Source of the DNA: Paenibacillus brasilensis
GTDB taxonomy: Bacteria > Bacillota > Bacilli > Paenibacillales > Paenibacillaceae
DNA: 64,000 nucleotides
Direction: 5' to 3'
NCBI RefSeq assembly: GCF_009363115.1
Contig: NZ_CP045298.1
Coordinates: forward strand, 2,933,001-2,997,000
Every line of letters starts with the position of its first letter. Positions within the stretch are counted from its first letter, which is position 1. This document shows, one piece after another, positions 43,314 to 51,415 of this stretch. The position numbers and the translations under genes were made by a program. Below the pieces are notes generated by a model. It saw only the letters and a list, made by a program, of their open reading frames with translations, had not been told where the DNA came from and made no database searches.

Positions 43314-43571
43314 ATTTTTTAAAATCAGAAGTTTCTATTGGCACCTTTCCTTTTATCAGGAACCATTTGTGATTCTTGTAATTTTGAATCATTCCAATAT
43401 CAAAAATGATTGAATTTACATTGTTTTTCAAAAGGATGTCTCGAGAGCAACTTCGACAGCATCAAATTTACGAATGAATTTGATATCTACAGTCAATTCA
43501 TTTTCATGGATCTGAATTATTTTCACATTATCTGATACCACTTTATTATTTAATAATAGAGAAGCTTTTTT
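43314..43571 (-). pseudogene. Hypothetical protein remnant with in-frame stop, cut by the IS
   Basis: The minus strand holds a coherent reading of about 85 codons (KASLLLNNKVVSDNVKIIQI, then FIRKFDAVEVALETSF, TGA, SIIFDIGMIQNYKNHKWFLI, ending GKVPIETSDFKK and TAA). It is interrupted by one in-frame TGA, and its 5' end is cut off by the left end of the ISL3 element at 43572. I do not recognise the family. Charge and hydrophobicity pattern look like a real protein tail and not noise. Confidence 0.45.
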
Positions 43572-44950
43572 GGCTCAAAACCATAATCAGTGCTTGACAA
43601 AATAATCTGGAGCTAAAAATGGAAAAACATCTGCAATTCCTGTAAAGTTGTAAGTCCTACCAAACAACAAAGGGATTGACAGATGCCTATTCAGTATATC
43701 AACGAACTGCTTCATTTGCCAGAGTTAAAAATTCACCAAATCCTACACATCGCTACCGATGAGCTTCACATCGAGGCTTTTCCCGTCAGCGACAAGCAAG
43801 GTTGTCCATGCTGCGGGTCGGACCAACAGGTTATCCGCCAAGGAAGCAATGGGATGCGAATCGTCCGGCACCTTCCCGTGTTCGATAAAAAACGTATCTG
43901 CACGTGCCAGCCCTTCGGATGTTTTGTAAGCACTGCGAAACGGGATTTGTCTGGATGTATGAATTTGTCGCTCCCAAACAATGCTACAGCAAGCTCTTTC
44001 GATCCCATACCGTCGAACAATCGCTGGGTTCTACCGCAGCGCATAGCGCTCGCATGCAGCATACGCCGGTAAGCACCGTACAGCGCATGCATAATGAGGC
44101 CGTCCCGCTGGAGAGCGATCGGATCTATCAACAAGTATGGGAGGAAGCAAATGCATCATCCGATTTAGTTTTAGGTGTCGATGATTTTGCCATCAAGAAA
44201 GGCCACACGTACAATACCGGCATTCACAATCTCAAAGGCGAAACGATGCTCGATTTACTGCCAGGTCGGAAATTGGAAGCATTGCGGGCCTATACCAAGG
44301 AGCATCCGGAGTTCCTACTGCTGAATCCAAAAGCTGTGGTTATGGATTTGTCCCAGATTTACCATACCTGGATCAGCGAGTGTTTCCCGTATGCCCTTCG
44401 CATCGCGGATCGTTTTCACGTTCATGGTTATGTGATCGAAAGCGTGCAAGAAGTTCGAAAAACGGTTCAGCAGACCTTATCGCCGCGAGCGAGAACGTAT
44501 TTGAAGGCGAATCACCGCTTGCTGAATCCACCGGCGGAATCGCTGAGTGAAGAGAGCCGAAAACGACTGGAAACGCTTCTGAACTATTCTCCCCTTCTCC
44601 ATAGCGTGTGGGAATGGAAAGAAACATTCAACACTTGGTATGACTGCTCTCCCAGTTTCGCCGTGGCCCGGCTTGGATTTGAGCGGTGGTGTGAGCAAGG
44701 CAATTGAATAGACCATGCGGCGGTTCGCCGCACACTGAAGACGATGCAGAATCGGAAAGAGGAGATCGTGGCCTACCACCAATGCCTGGACCAACGCGAC
44801 GGTGGAGGGCCGACATAATCGCATTAAGGCGTTTCAACGCCGTCATTACTTTACACGCAATCCTGATCGCTATAAAGCAGGTATTCTCATCGAATGTAAC
44901 CGCCACCGACTAATTGGCTAACAGTCAAGTACTGATTTTGAGATTGAGCC
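43572..44950 (+). mobile_element. ISL3-family insertion sequence, copy 1 (both ends present)
   Basis: The element begins GGCTCAAAACCATAATCAGT and ends with the inverted equivalent of GGCTCAATCTCAAAATCAGT; the terminal repeats agree at roughly 21 of 28 positions. The flanking 8 bp on the left (GCTTTTTT) and right (GAAAATAA) do not match, so no target duplication remains. It carries a decayed transposase gene. A nearly identical, truncated and inverted copy lies at 55789-56838. Confidence 0.85.
43683..44921 (+). pseudogene. ISL3-family transposase, disrupted
   Basis: The reading starts at ATG 43683 with a zinc-ribbon (CPCCGSDQQV) and continues with a DDE-type catalytic domain (LVLGVDDFAIKKGHTYNTGI, AVVMDLSQIYHTWISECFP, RFHVHGYVIESVQEVRKT). 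Lesions: a -1 shift in an A-run at about 43888-43893 between HLPVFDKK and YLHVPALRMF; a TGA at 44705-44707 where the product should continue IDHAAVRRTLKTMQN; and a further shift near 44780 before TNATVEGRHNRIKAFQRRHY. The true end is TAA at 44919-44921. The enzyme is inactive as written. Confidence 0.88.
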
Positions 44951-45001
44951 GAAAATAATTAGCTTAAATCAAATAACAAATCATCAAAACGATTGCTCAT
45001 C

Positions 45002-45670
45002 TCATAATGTCCGATTAAACTTTTCAACAATATGATCGATGATTGGATGTATGTTAGAGTCATCTACGATGGACATCTTTTCTGCTTTGAATAATTGAAC
45101 CTTTTTGAATTGGTAATAATCGTGCAAAACTTGTTGAATGGAAATTTGATTATAAAGTAAATATTTTATATTTATGATCTCACGAAGCAATACATCATCT
45201 TGAAGTAAAATGAATTTTTCATTAATTTGGTTGAAAATCCCTTTGTCTTTCCCAAATTGATAAAACTTCAGAGTTTGCTGTTCGCGCTTATTCAGAGTTC
45301 CTTTCAACAAATCATATAAATCCGTATAAGCTGATTGAAGGTCTTTTAAAAACACATCCGAAATCTTTCCAACAAGTGATACGGATTGTTCAAACAATTG
45401 TTGAAACCAGATTCCGAAAGATTTCTCGTCGTTTTCTAATTGGGGATCTTCAAGCTCGTTAATATAATCAACAAAAACCCGAACAACGCCTTCGATCACT
45501 TCTTCTTTGGAAGAAAAATGCTTGTACATCGTTGCTCTGCTAACATCCATATGCTTTGCAATATCATCCATCCTTAAATTATGAAAACCATCTTTCATGA
45601 CAGAGGAGATTAGCTTTTTAAGTAATTTTATCTTCGATTTATCTTGCTGACTCACTAATGGTTTAGTCAT
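45002..45670 (-). CDS. TetR family transcriptional regulator
   Basis: A 222-residue TetR-type protein. Its DNA-binding domain reads LRMDDIAKHMDVSRATMYKHFSSKEEVIEG, and the C-terminal domain is helical and Gln/Lys-rich. It has lower GC content than its neighbours, in keeping with transfer as part of the accessory island. The ATG at 45670 follows AAAGGAGGAAGAACC. It lies just inside the left IS copy, and no divergent target is intact; the nearest genes upstream are decayed. Confidence 0.9.
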   Translation of the reverse strand: MTKPLVSQQDKSKIKLLKKLISSVMKDGFHNLRMDDIAKHMDVSRATMYKHFSSKEEVIEGVVRVFVDYINELEDPQLENDEKSFGIWFQQLFEQSVSLVGKISDVFLKDLQSAYTDLYDLLKGTLNKREQQTLKFYQFGKDKGIFNQINEKFILLQDDVLLREIINIKYLLYNQISIQQVLHDYYQFKKVQLFKAEKMSIVDDSNIHPIIDHIVEKFNRTL

Positions 45671-46256
45671 GGTTCTTCCTCCTTTGAAACTCTCCTTATA
45701 TTATACATGACAGAAGCCATACAATAAACGTTGAATATAAAAAAGATGTTATATGTTCATCTTGTTTAAATTCTCAATGGTACTTGTAATCATCAATATA
45801 GATTGCTGACCGATGATTTACTCAAACTCACCGTTGCGGATAATTTTCAAGTTAACATCCACATGGATGCTTGCCTGACTGTATTATTTTCTCCAATCTT
45901 CATCCGTAAGAGATTTTCCTCGTACAAATGCCCTAAATTTGCTTTCAACATAGTGAAGGGTGATGTCAGTCTTTGTATAAAGCCCTAATTGAACGGGAAT
46001 GTTTAGCTTAACAAAAATGTTACTTTATTTTGTTATACTCAATTATTGAGGCATGAGGACCTTCCTGTCTTTTCCACGCAATATGATTCTCCACGCTGTC
46101 TTAAATGGCAAGGTTTTAGGGCTATCCTTTGTTGGGATTGTAGAAGTTAGTCTCGATGATTTGCAGTAACCAACAGAAAAAATACCTCGAAAAGAGGAGG
46201 CATTGCATGCTTACCCTTCCAAAACGAGATTCGGTCAACCGTAAATGATTATTTCC
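45671..46256. other. Non-coding or decayed sequence
   Basis: No frame of convincing length or composition. The sequence is AT-rich with scattered short frames and a small hairpin CCTC-GAAAA-GAGG near 46183. I see no gene here. Confidence 0.4.
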
Positions 46257-46640
46257 TCAATTTGAAATGCCTTCTTCGCCCTTGGTAAGCAAACTAACGG
46301 CCTTGGTGATTGCTTCCTTTGTCTCGTTTGGCGTTTTCAATGCACTAGGGTCGTACGACGGACCAAAAGGATTTGTCGGGGTCCAACGGTAGCTAAGGCC
46401 ATGACAGCAGTCAAAAGAATACCAGGGGTGAATGTAGTTCCCACCAGCCCGGCGTTTTGTGCATTCATTAGCTCTTTTATTTCCTTTTGTTGGACTGAAG
46501 CACGCTCGGTTAGATTATCGACCTTCTGTTCCAATCCGTACCATGCCATTAATCTAAATAAATCGGGATGCCATAGCAAAATCGAAAACTCTTGCCGCAT
46601 AACCCGGAAGATCATTAGGTGTGGAGTTACTGCCGCTACT
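46257..46640 (-). pseudogene. Hypothetical protein remnant, frameshifted
   Basis: The minus strand gives a protein-like sequence with a possible coiled coil (GLEQKVDNLTERASVQQKEI), a hydrophobic segment (TPGILLTAVMALATVG) and, after a one-base shift near 46385, a Pro/Lys-rich tail (NPFGPSYDPSALKTPNETKE, ending EEGISN and TGA at 46257-46259). The second frame fits on smoothly, so the two are probably one broken gene. The family is not recognised, and the N-terminal limit is uncertain. Confidence 0.4.
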
Positions 46641-46865
46641 ACTGCCAAACATTTGACGGATTTAAAGCTTGTGGGCAAATGCGCAGCTAAAAAATCCACA
46701 TTAACTGGTTGTTCATTTAATACCGAATCACCGAATCTAAGATATGATATACAAAATATTTATTATAGACAATTTATATATATTTAGTATAAAATGAATT
46801 ATGCCGACGATGCACTATAGTAGTCAGTGGAGGGATAGTGAATGAACAATGAATTTCCAATCTAG

Positions 46866-46956
46866 TTTTTGACTGAATTTAATTTCATTTTATTAAGGTG
46901 TTTTTTGACTAAAAATTTGACTATTGCTAAATACGAAGTCAAAAATCGTCAAATTT
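46866..46956. promoter_or_regulatory. Cluster of TTTGACT repeats upstream of the SDR gene
   Basis: TTTTTGACT occurs at 46866-46874, TTTTTTGACT at 46901-46910, AAATTTGACT at 46913-46922, and in inverted orientation AAGTCAAAAA at 46936-46945 and CGTCAAATTT at 46947-46956. The last four form a nearly symmetric pair of direct repeats around 46929. This looks like a regulator binding region for the dehydrogenase gene at 47049. Confidence 0.5.
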
Positions 46957-47048
46957 CTATCGATACAAAAGAGTCCTTGTTCTTGTAATGGATGGCGTTG
47001 CTTAGGGTAAACTAATCAGTATTATAAAGATAAAAAGGAGAGATTAAC

Positions 47049-47849
47049 ATGGATCTTAATTTAAAAGGTAAACGTGCACTTGTTACTGGATCAAGTAGCG
47101 GATTAGGGATGGCAATGGCGAAGATGTTGGCTTCAGAAGGCGCAGATGTAATTGTACACGGCCGTGACGAGGCACGCACCTATTCAGTTGTAGAATCCAT
47201 TCGTCTCAATGGCGGATCTGCTGTTGCCGCACTGGGAGATCTGACAACAGACACTGGTGCAGATGCAGTTGCGTCTGTTGCCTTAGCTGGTGGATCTGTA
47301 CACATTCTAGTTAATAATGCAGGGTTTTATCGACATCTTAATTGGATGGATGCTTCGGCAGATGAATGGAATGAAACCTACAATATAAATGTGGTTTCGG
47401 GTGTTCGCATGATTCAAAGATTGGTTCCTCAAATGCGTGAACAAAACTGGGGACGAGTAATTACGATTGGCGGCGGTCTTGCGTCTCAACCGATGAACAC
47501 CCATCCGCAGTATAATGCAACTCTTGCGGCACGTCATAATCTTGCAGTGTCCTTAGCACGCGAGCTTAAGGGTACTCGTATTACCTCGAATGTTGTGTCA
47601 CCTGGTGCCATTCTCGTTGACGCAGTAAAAGAATTGGTTGAACAAATAGGCCCTTCTCGCGGGTGGGGCGAAATTTGGGAAGAGATTCAACCGAGGGCTG
47701 TCGAGTCCCTGATTCCGAATGACCGTGGAAGATTTGGTTATCCGGATGAAGTTGCTGCTGCTGTAGCATATCTTTGTAGCGATTATGCAGAATATATTAG
47801 CGGCGCCACGATCCGTGTAGACGGCGGTTTAATCCGGGGAGCATTCTAA
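47049..47849 (+). CDS. Short-chain dehydrogenase/reductase with atypical active site
   Basis: A 266-residue classical-size SDR. The cofactor motif TGSSSGLGMAMAKML and the structural NNAG (HILVNNAGFYRH) are intact, and the C-terminal GYPDEVAAAVAYLCSDYAEYI and GATIRVDGG are normal. The catalytic centre is unusual: the expected Ser appears as Gly (VITIGGGLASQP) and the expected YxxxK reads YNATL (QYNATLAARHNLAVSLAREL), so Tyr is kept and Lys is replaced by Leu. Either this belongs to a divergent SDR subgroup or it has lost classical activity. ATG 47049 follows AAAAAGGAGAGATTAAC. Substrate unknown. Confidence 0.85.
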   Translation: MDLNLKGKRALVTGSSSGLGMAMAKMLASEGADVIVHGRDEARTYSVVESIRLNGGSAVAALGDLTTDTGADAVASVALAGGSVHILVNNAGFYRHLNWMDASADEWNETYNINVVSGVRMIQRLVPQMREQNWGRVITIGGGLASQPMNTHPQYNATLAARHNLAVSLARELKGTRITSNVVSPGAILVDAVKELVEQIGPSRGWGEIWEEIQPRAVESLIPNDRGRFGYPDEVAAAVAYLCSDYAEYISGATIRVDGGLIRGAF

Positions 47850-47872
47850 GACTTTCATTTGGATAATAGGGA

Positions 47873-48139
47873 TCAGATTGTCTCCAGATTTTTCTCTATG
47901 CTTTGAATTTGAACTTCATTAATTCTTCCATGCTTGTACGCAATAAGTCGCTCAGCAATAATGTGATAACTCCAGCTATCGGAGTATCGATCCTCATTAT
48001 GAATTGCAAAACCTATCGGCAAGCTGTCATTTCTCATGCCTATACTTACAGCCATGGGAGCGATGCCAAGGTAATCAGCTGCAACTTTACAGGTAATTTT
48101 GGGTAAGCTTCTTATTTCTTCATCCGTGTATTTTCCCAC
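47873..48139 (-). CDS. Hypothetical small protein with predicted helix-turn-helix
   Basis: An 88-residue protein. The region ITCKVAADYLGIAPMAVSIG looks like the excisionase/MerR-type helix-turn-helix used by small phage or element regulators, and SYHIIAERLIAYKHGRINEV follows. A GTG at 48139 with AGAGGTG upstream is my preferred start; GTG 48148 is in frame. It is convergent with the SDR gene, 24 nt away. Role unknown, possibly a regulator carried by a mobile element. Confidence 0.5.
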   Translation of the reverse strand: MGKYTDEEIRSLPKITCKVAADYLGIAPMAVSIGMRNDSLPIGFAIHNEDRYSDSWSYHIIAERLIAYKHGRINEVQIQSIEKNLETI

Positions 48140-48276
48140 ACAACTCACCTCTAGTCATTGTGATATATTCAGACATCATTTTTAGTATTATTTCGACAAA
48201 TGTAAATGTTTTCCTGTCCTTATGCTATCTTGCATCAGTCAAATTAGCGTCCATATTCGGGTCTAAAAATACTAAA

Positions 48277-48303
48277 CCCTTCAGACTTATTTATTCTGAA
48301 GGG
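48277..48303. other. Hairpin upstream of the ABC-F fragment
   Basis: CCCTTCAGA (48277-48285) pairs with TCTGAAGGG (48295-48303). ABC-F resistance genes are often controlled by leader attenuators, so this could be a remnant of one, but the downstream T-run is missing. Confidence 0.35.
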
Positions 48304-48429
48304 CAGCATTATAAGTTATGTTGTTGTGTGTTGTTAAGGGACTCTCTATCTTTGAATGAGACAAGAACCTTGGCTAATTATTAGGGAACAGACTAATAGA
48401 ACTGCCCCTATCATTTTCCCTCGAGTCCC

Positions 48430-48773
48430 TTAGTCGGAATTTACCAGAAACAGCGGGATTGACGAATGCTTGTTCAAATCGATTTTACGGAAGCTCGATT
48501 TTTCACGATTTGCAATTCGAAAAGGACATCGTATCTTTTAGCGGCGCCCAGAAGAAGAAGGCGCTCATCGCGAAAAGCCTCTCCGAGCGGGTTCATTTAC
48601 ATGTTTGGGACGAACCGCTTAATTTTGTCGACGTCATTTCCAGGATGCAAATCGAAGAGCTGCTTCTGGAGCACGCTCCGACCATCATTTTCGTGGAGCA
48701 TGACAGCGAGTTTTGCAAGCATATCGCGGACAAAGATTGCAGAACCTACAGACTAACCTTTTCTGGAGGATGA
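48430..48773 (+). pseudogene. ABC-F ribosome-protection protein, C-terminal fragment
   Basis: The sequence encodes the second nucleotide-binding domain of an Lsa/Vga-type ABC-F protein, which protects the ribosome from lincosamides, pleuromutilins and streptogramin A. Pieces read in three frames: RNLPETAG, then DECLFKSILRKLDFSR, then QFEKDIVSFSGAQKKKALIA and onward with VHLHVWDEPLNFVDVISRMQ (Walker B) and IIFVEHDSEFC (switch His). The signature reads FSGAQ in place of SGGQ. At least two one-base shifts (near 48456 and 48510) and the lack of the whole N-terminal half make it inactive. Confidence 0.75.
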
Positions 48774-48781
48774 ATGTGATG

Positions 48782-49019
48782 ATAGAGGTTGTAGATGATT
48801 TTGTGAACCGGTTCATTTCAAATGATGCGGTTCACAAAAACAAAATGCCGGAGGATTACCATTTTATCGACAAATGCACGTAGCGATCCGTTCTGCAAAC
48901 GCATCGTGCTTTTCTCTTCGCAATTGGTTAATGACGTATTTAAGGCGCCGGCTGACGGTTGCTTTTGTACGTTTTCTCCGGCGGTAAGGAGAAGACATGA
49001 AGCCAGTCTCGAAATATGA
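48782..49019 (+). pseudogene. Hypothetical protein between ABC-F and Cfr genes, frameshifted
   Basis: From ATG 48782 the reading IEVVDDFVNRFISNDAVHKN and MPEDYHFIDKCT ends at TAG 48882-48884. Skipping one base continues it as DPFCKRIVLFSSQLVNDVFK and PADGCFCTFSPAVRRRHE, overlapping the Cfr-like start. The two pieces join into one plausible Cys-containing protein of about 75-80 residues. I do not recognise it. Its position between two ribosome-targeting resistance genes suggests it belonged to the same operon. Confidence 0.45.
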
Positions 49020-50027
49020 AATGATTCGCCAAGTATTGTCCGAGTTAAAGCAACCCTCGTATAGGTATTCGCAAATTACAGAAGCGATATTCAAGCTAAA
49101 AGTCGGTGAATTCGATCGGATGGTCATACTGCCCAAATCTCTGCGTGAAGAATTGATTCAGACGCTTGGTCCGCGGGTCTGTAGCATCTTTCCAGCAAAA
49201 GAACTCACATCGAGTCAGGTCAGCAAGGTACTGTTTGCCGTAGCTGGCGACGAACGTATAGAAGCCTTACGACTTAATTATGAACGTGGGTGGAAATCGT
49301 ATTGTATTTCCACACAGTGCGGCTGTGGGTTTGGGTGCAAATTTTGTGCCACCGGTACGATAGGCCTGAAGCGAAATTTGACGGCCGACGAAATTACCGA
49401 CCAATTGCTGTACTTTCACCTGAATGGTCACAGCTTAGACAGTGTCTCATTATAGGTATGGGAGAGGCGCTCGCCACCCCGCATATCTTTGATGCTTTGA
49501 ATATTTTGACCGATCCGAGTCTCTTTGGATTAGGACATCGACGAATTACGATTTCCACCATCGGTCTATTACCGGGGATCGACAAGCTGACACGGGAGTA
49601 TCCGCAGGTTAATCTAACCTTTTCGCTGCATTCGCCCTACGACGATCAGCGAAGCGAGCTGATGCCGATCAACGACCGGTTCCCTGTCCGCGACGTGCTC
49701 AATGCATTGGATCGCCATATCCGGCATACAGGGAGAAAGGTGTATATTGCGTATATTCTTCTTAGAGGGGTCAACGACTCGACGGCGCATGCGGAAGCGG
49801 TTGCTGAGTTGTTACGAGGAAGAGGACCTGGGGAACATCTTTATCACGTAAACCTGATTCCCTACAATTCGACCGAAGTTACTCCAGAAAGTTACCGGAC
49901 ATCTGATTCTAACCAGATCGAAAGCTTTGTTCGGGTCTTGAAGTCAAAAGGTATCAAAGTCACCATCCGAACTCAATTCGGATCGGACATTAACGCGGCA
50001 TGCGGTCAGCTTTACAGTACAGAATAA
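48997..50027 (+). pseudogene. cfr-like: Cfr-like 23S rRNA (A2503-C8) methyltransferase, frameshifted
   Basis: A radical-SAM methyltransferase of the Cfr group, which methylates C8 of A2503 in 23S rRNA and confers resistance to phenicols, lincosamides, oxazolidinones, pleuromutilins and streptogramin A. Cluster-binding Cys triad CGCGFGCKFCATG, then GLKRNLTADEITDQLLYFHL. After HSLDSVS a one-base loss near 49453 creates TAG; in the next frame GMGEALATPHIFDALN continues to QFGSDINAACGQLY at 50027. GEAL in place of RlmN's GEPL, and close agreement with Cfr along the whole 343-residue reading, separate it from the housekeeping RlmN. ATG 48997 follows AAGGAGAAG. It is inactive as written unless the lesion is a sequencing error. 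Confidence 0.88.
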
Positions 50028-50350
50028 CCCTTCGTTGAGAAGTTTTATCATTTGAGAGACTGCTTCCGCTGCCGTTCAAGCCGGGCGCAAAGTCGCGATG
50101 CCGGCGGATATATGCCTGAGCCTTGGAAGTGGAGGTAAATGTTTGCTGGGACAGATCGGCATTCGCGGGGCATATTAATGATGAAGGCCGGCTGATTTGG
50201 TGCGTCGAACGGTCAATGGCTTTCGGCGGATAACCGAAATGTTCGGGTTAAACTGCAAAATCTATCTTTCGTTAAACTTCACTCGAATCTTGCATTTGCT
50301 TGACAATTCTCGCTGCCTCATACTAATGTTAGAAACAAGAGGTGGAGTAG
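50028..50350. other. Intergenic stretch with a short protein-like fragment
   Basis: A 40-codon open stretch at 50056-50178 reads AVQAGRKVAMPADICLSLGS and ends GQIGIRGAY-stop; it could be a scrap of a gene but has no start. No promoter or repeat stands out apart from AGGTGG just before the TetR start. Confidence 0.3.
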
Positions 50351-50914
50351 ATGAGTAAGAAAGAGGACATTATGACTGCCACGCTTGACTTGATTCATGA
50401 AGAAGGGCTTCAATCGGTAACCTTCGCCAAATTATTTAAGCGAGCAAATGTTGGTTCAGGCACTATTTATAATTATTTTGCCAGCAAAGAAGATTTGGTG
50501 AATGCGGTTTATAAAAAAGCTCGGGTGCATTGGGGCGAATGCCTGCTGCAGGGTTACGAACCGAGTGCGAGCTTATATGAACGATTTAAGCGTATTCAGC
50601 TAAACAGGTTTCATTTTGGCATTAACTTTCCAAAAGAGTTCATGTTCATAGATACCTATTCCTTTTCGCCCTATATATCGATCGAGCTTCGCGATATGGC
50701 GGACACGCATAATTCATCCAAGGTAATCGAAATCTTGATCGAAGAAGGCCAGTCGCAAGGAATGATCAAAGAGATGGATTCGCATCTGTGCTCTCAGCTG
50801 ATTCATGGTATCGTTGCCGCGATTCTAAAGGGGTATTATGTTCAGAAATATCCGCTGAACGACTATCAGATTCAGCAAATCATTGAAGCTTCTTGGAAAG
50901 CAATACTCGTTTGA
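50351..50914 (+). CDS. TetR family transcriptional regulator
   Basis: A 187-residue TetR repressor. The DNA-binding domain is VTFAKLFKRANVGSGTIYNYFASKEDLVNAVY; the remainder is a helical ligand-binding domain. ATG 50351 follows AGAGGTGGAGTAG. The SDR-ALDH-MFS operon begins 500 nt downstream on the same strand, and its control region has three copies of a 16-bp palindrome that a TetR dimer would fit. Control of that operon is inferred from position. Confidence 0.92.
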   Translation: MSKKEDIMTATLDLIHEEGLQSVTFAKLFKRANVGSGTIYNYFASKEDLVNAVYKKARVHWGECLLQGYEPSASLYERFKRIQLNRFHFGINFPKEFMFIDTYSFSPYISIELRDMADTHNSSKVIEILIEEGQSQGMIKEMDSHLCSQLIHGIVAAILKGYYVQKYPLNDYQIQQIIEASWKAILV

Positions 50915-51178
50915 CGCCGACCGTTTTACGGTGGCAAAATAATGACTCGCGTGAAGGCCACACAGGAAAAAGTGTGCCCCTCGCACTGGTCATTTTTTTT
51001 CTGTGTCGATCGGGGGCTCGAAGCCGGGAACGTATGAAGCTGTGAAAACCTTCCCGGGAAACAGAACAATTCGCACCTGTTTAACTGACAGTCCTTTGGT
51101 AGACCACGGTTTCAATGGGCGGTTTGGCGAATAGGGAAAATCAAGGTGGTTCTATGTATGCCACATTTTCTCAATTAA
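50915..51178. other. Intergenic stretch after the TetR gene
   Basis: No coding frame is supported. A T-run at 50993-51000 after GCCACACAGG...CACTGG may act as a weak terminator. The operator cluster of the next operon begins at 51179. Confidence 0.35.
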
Positions 51179-51194
51179 TGGAACATAAATTCCA
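51179..51194. promoter_or_regulatory. Palindromic operator, copy 1 of 3
   Basis: TGGAACATAAATTCCA, form TGGAA-N6-TTCCA, 164 nt upstream of the -35 element. The distance would suit DNA looping with the promoter-proximal copies. Confidence 0.7.
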
Positions 51195-51319
51195 CTTTGG
51201 CGTTAGCTCCAAGTTGAACGCAGATTGATTTGCTAGAGTGGCACACTAATATTAAGACTTTTTACCTCAGAAAATTCGACGTAATAGTTGAGGAAAAGTC
51301 TATTTTGGAATGTTTCGCA

Positions 51320-51335
51320 TGGAATATTCATTCCG
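51320..51335. promoter_or_regulatory. Palindromic operator, copy 2 of 3
   Basis: TGGAATATTCATTCCG, same motif with one mismatch in the last base, 7 nt upstream of the -35 element. Confidence 0.7.
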
Positions 51336-51342
51336 AAAAACC

Positions 51343-51371
51343 TTGACCAAATAAAGATGAAGAGCTATATT
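51343..51371 (+). promoter_or_regulatory. Sigma-A promoter of the SDR-ALDH-MFS operon
   Basis: TTGACC (51343-51348), 17-nt spacer, TATATT (51366-51371). Operator copies 2 and 3 bracket it, so repressor binding would exclude RNA polymerase. Confidence 0.8.
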
Positions 51372-51376
51372 GAATA

Positions 51377-51392
51377 TGGAACAAACATTCCA
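51377..51392. promoter_or_regulatory. Palindromic operator, copy 3 of 3
   Basis: TGGAACAAACATTCCA lies across the predicted transcription start, 24 nt before the SDR start codon. Confidence 0.75.
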
Positions 51393-51415
51393 AGAACAAT
51401 TTTAGGAGGCTTTTT

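Noticed and set aside
43600-43670. Readable minus-strand peptide between the IS end and the transposase start
   Set aside because: It lies inside the IS, between the terminal repeat and the transposase gene, and reading into the terminal repeat explains its apparent continuity with the neighbouring fragment.
43886-43894. Possible programmed -1 frameshift at an A-run in the transposase
   Set aside because: The codon phase (AAA AAA C) is not the usual slippery arrangement, ISL3 transposases are normally single-frame, and other lesions follow, so a plain indel is simpler.
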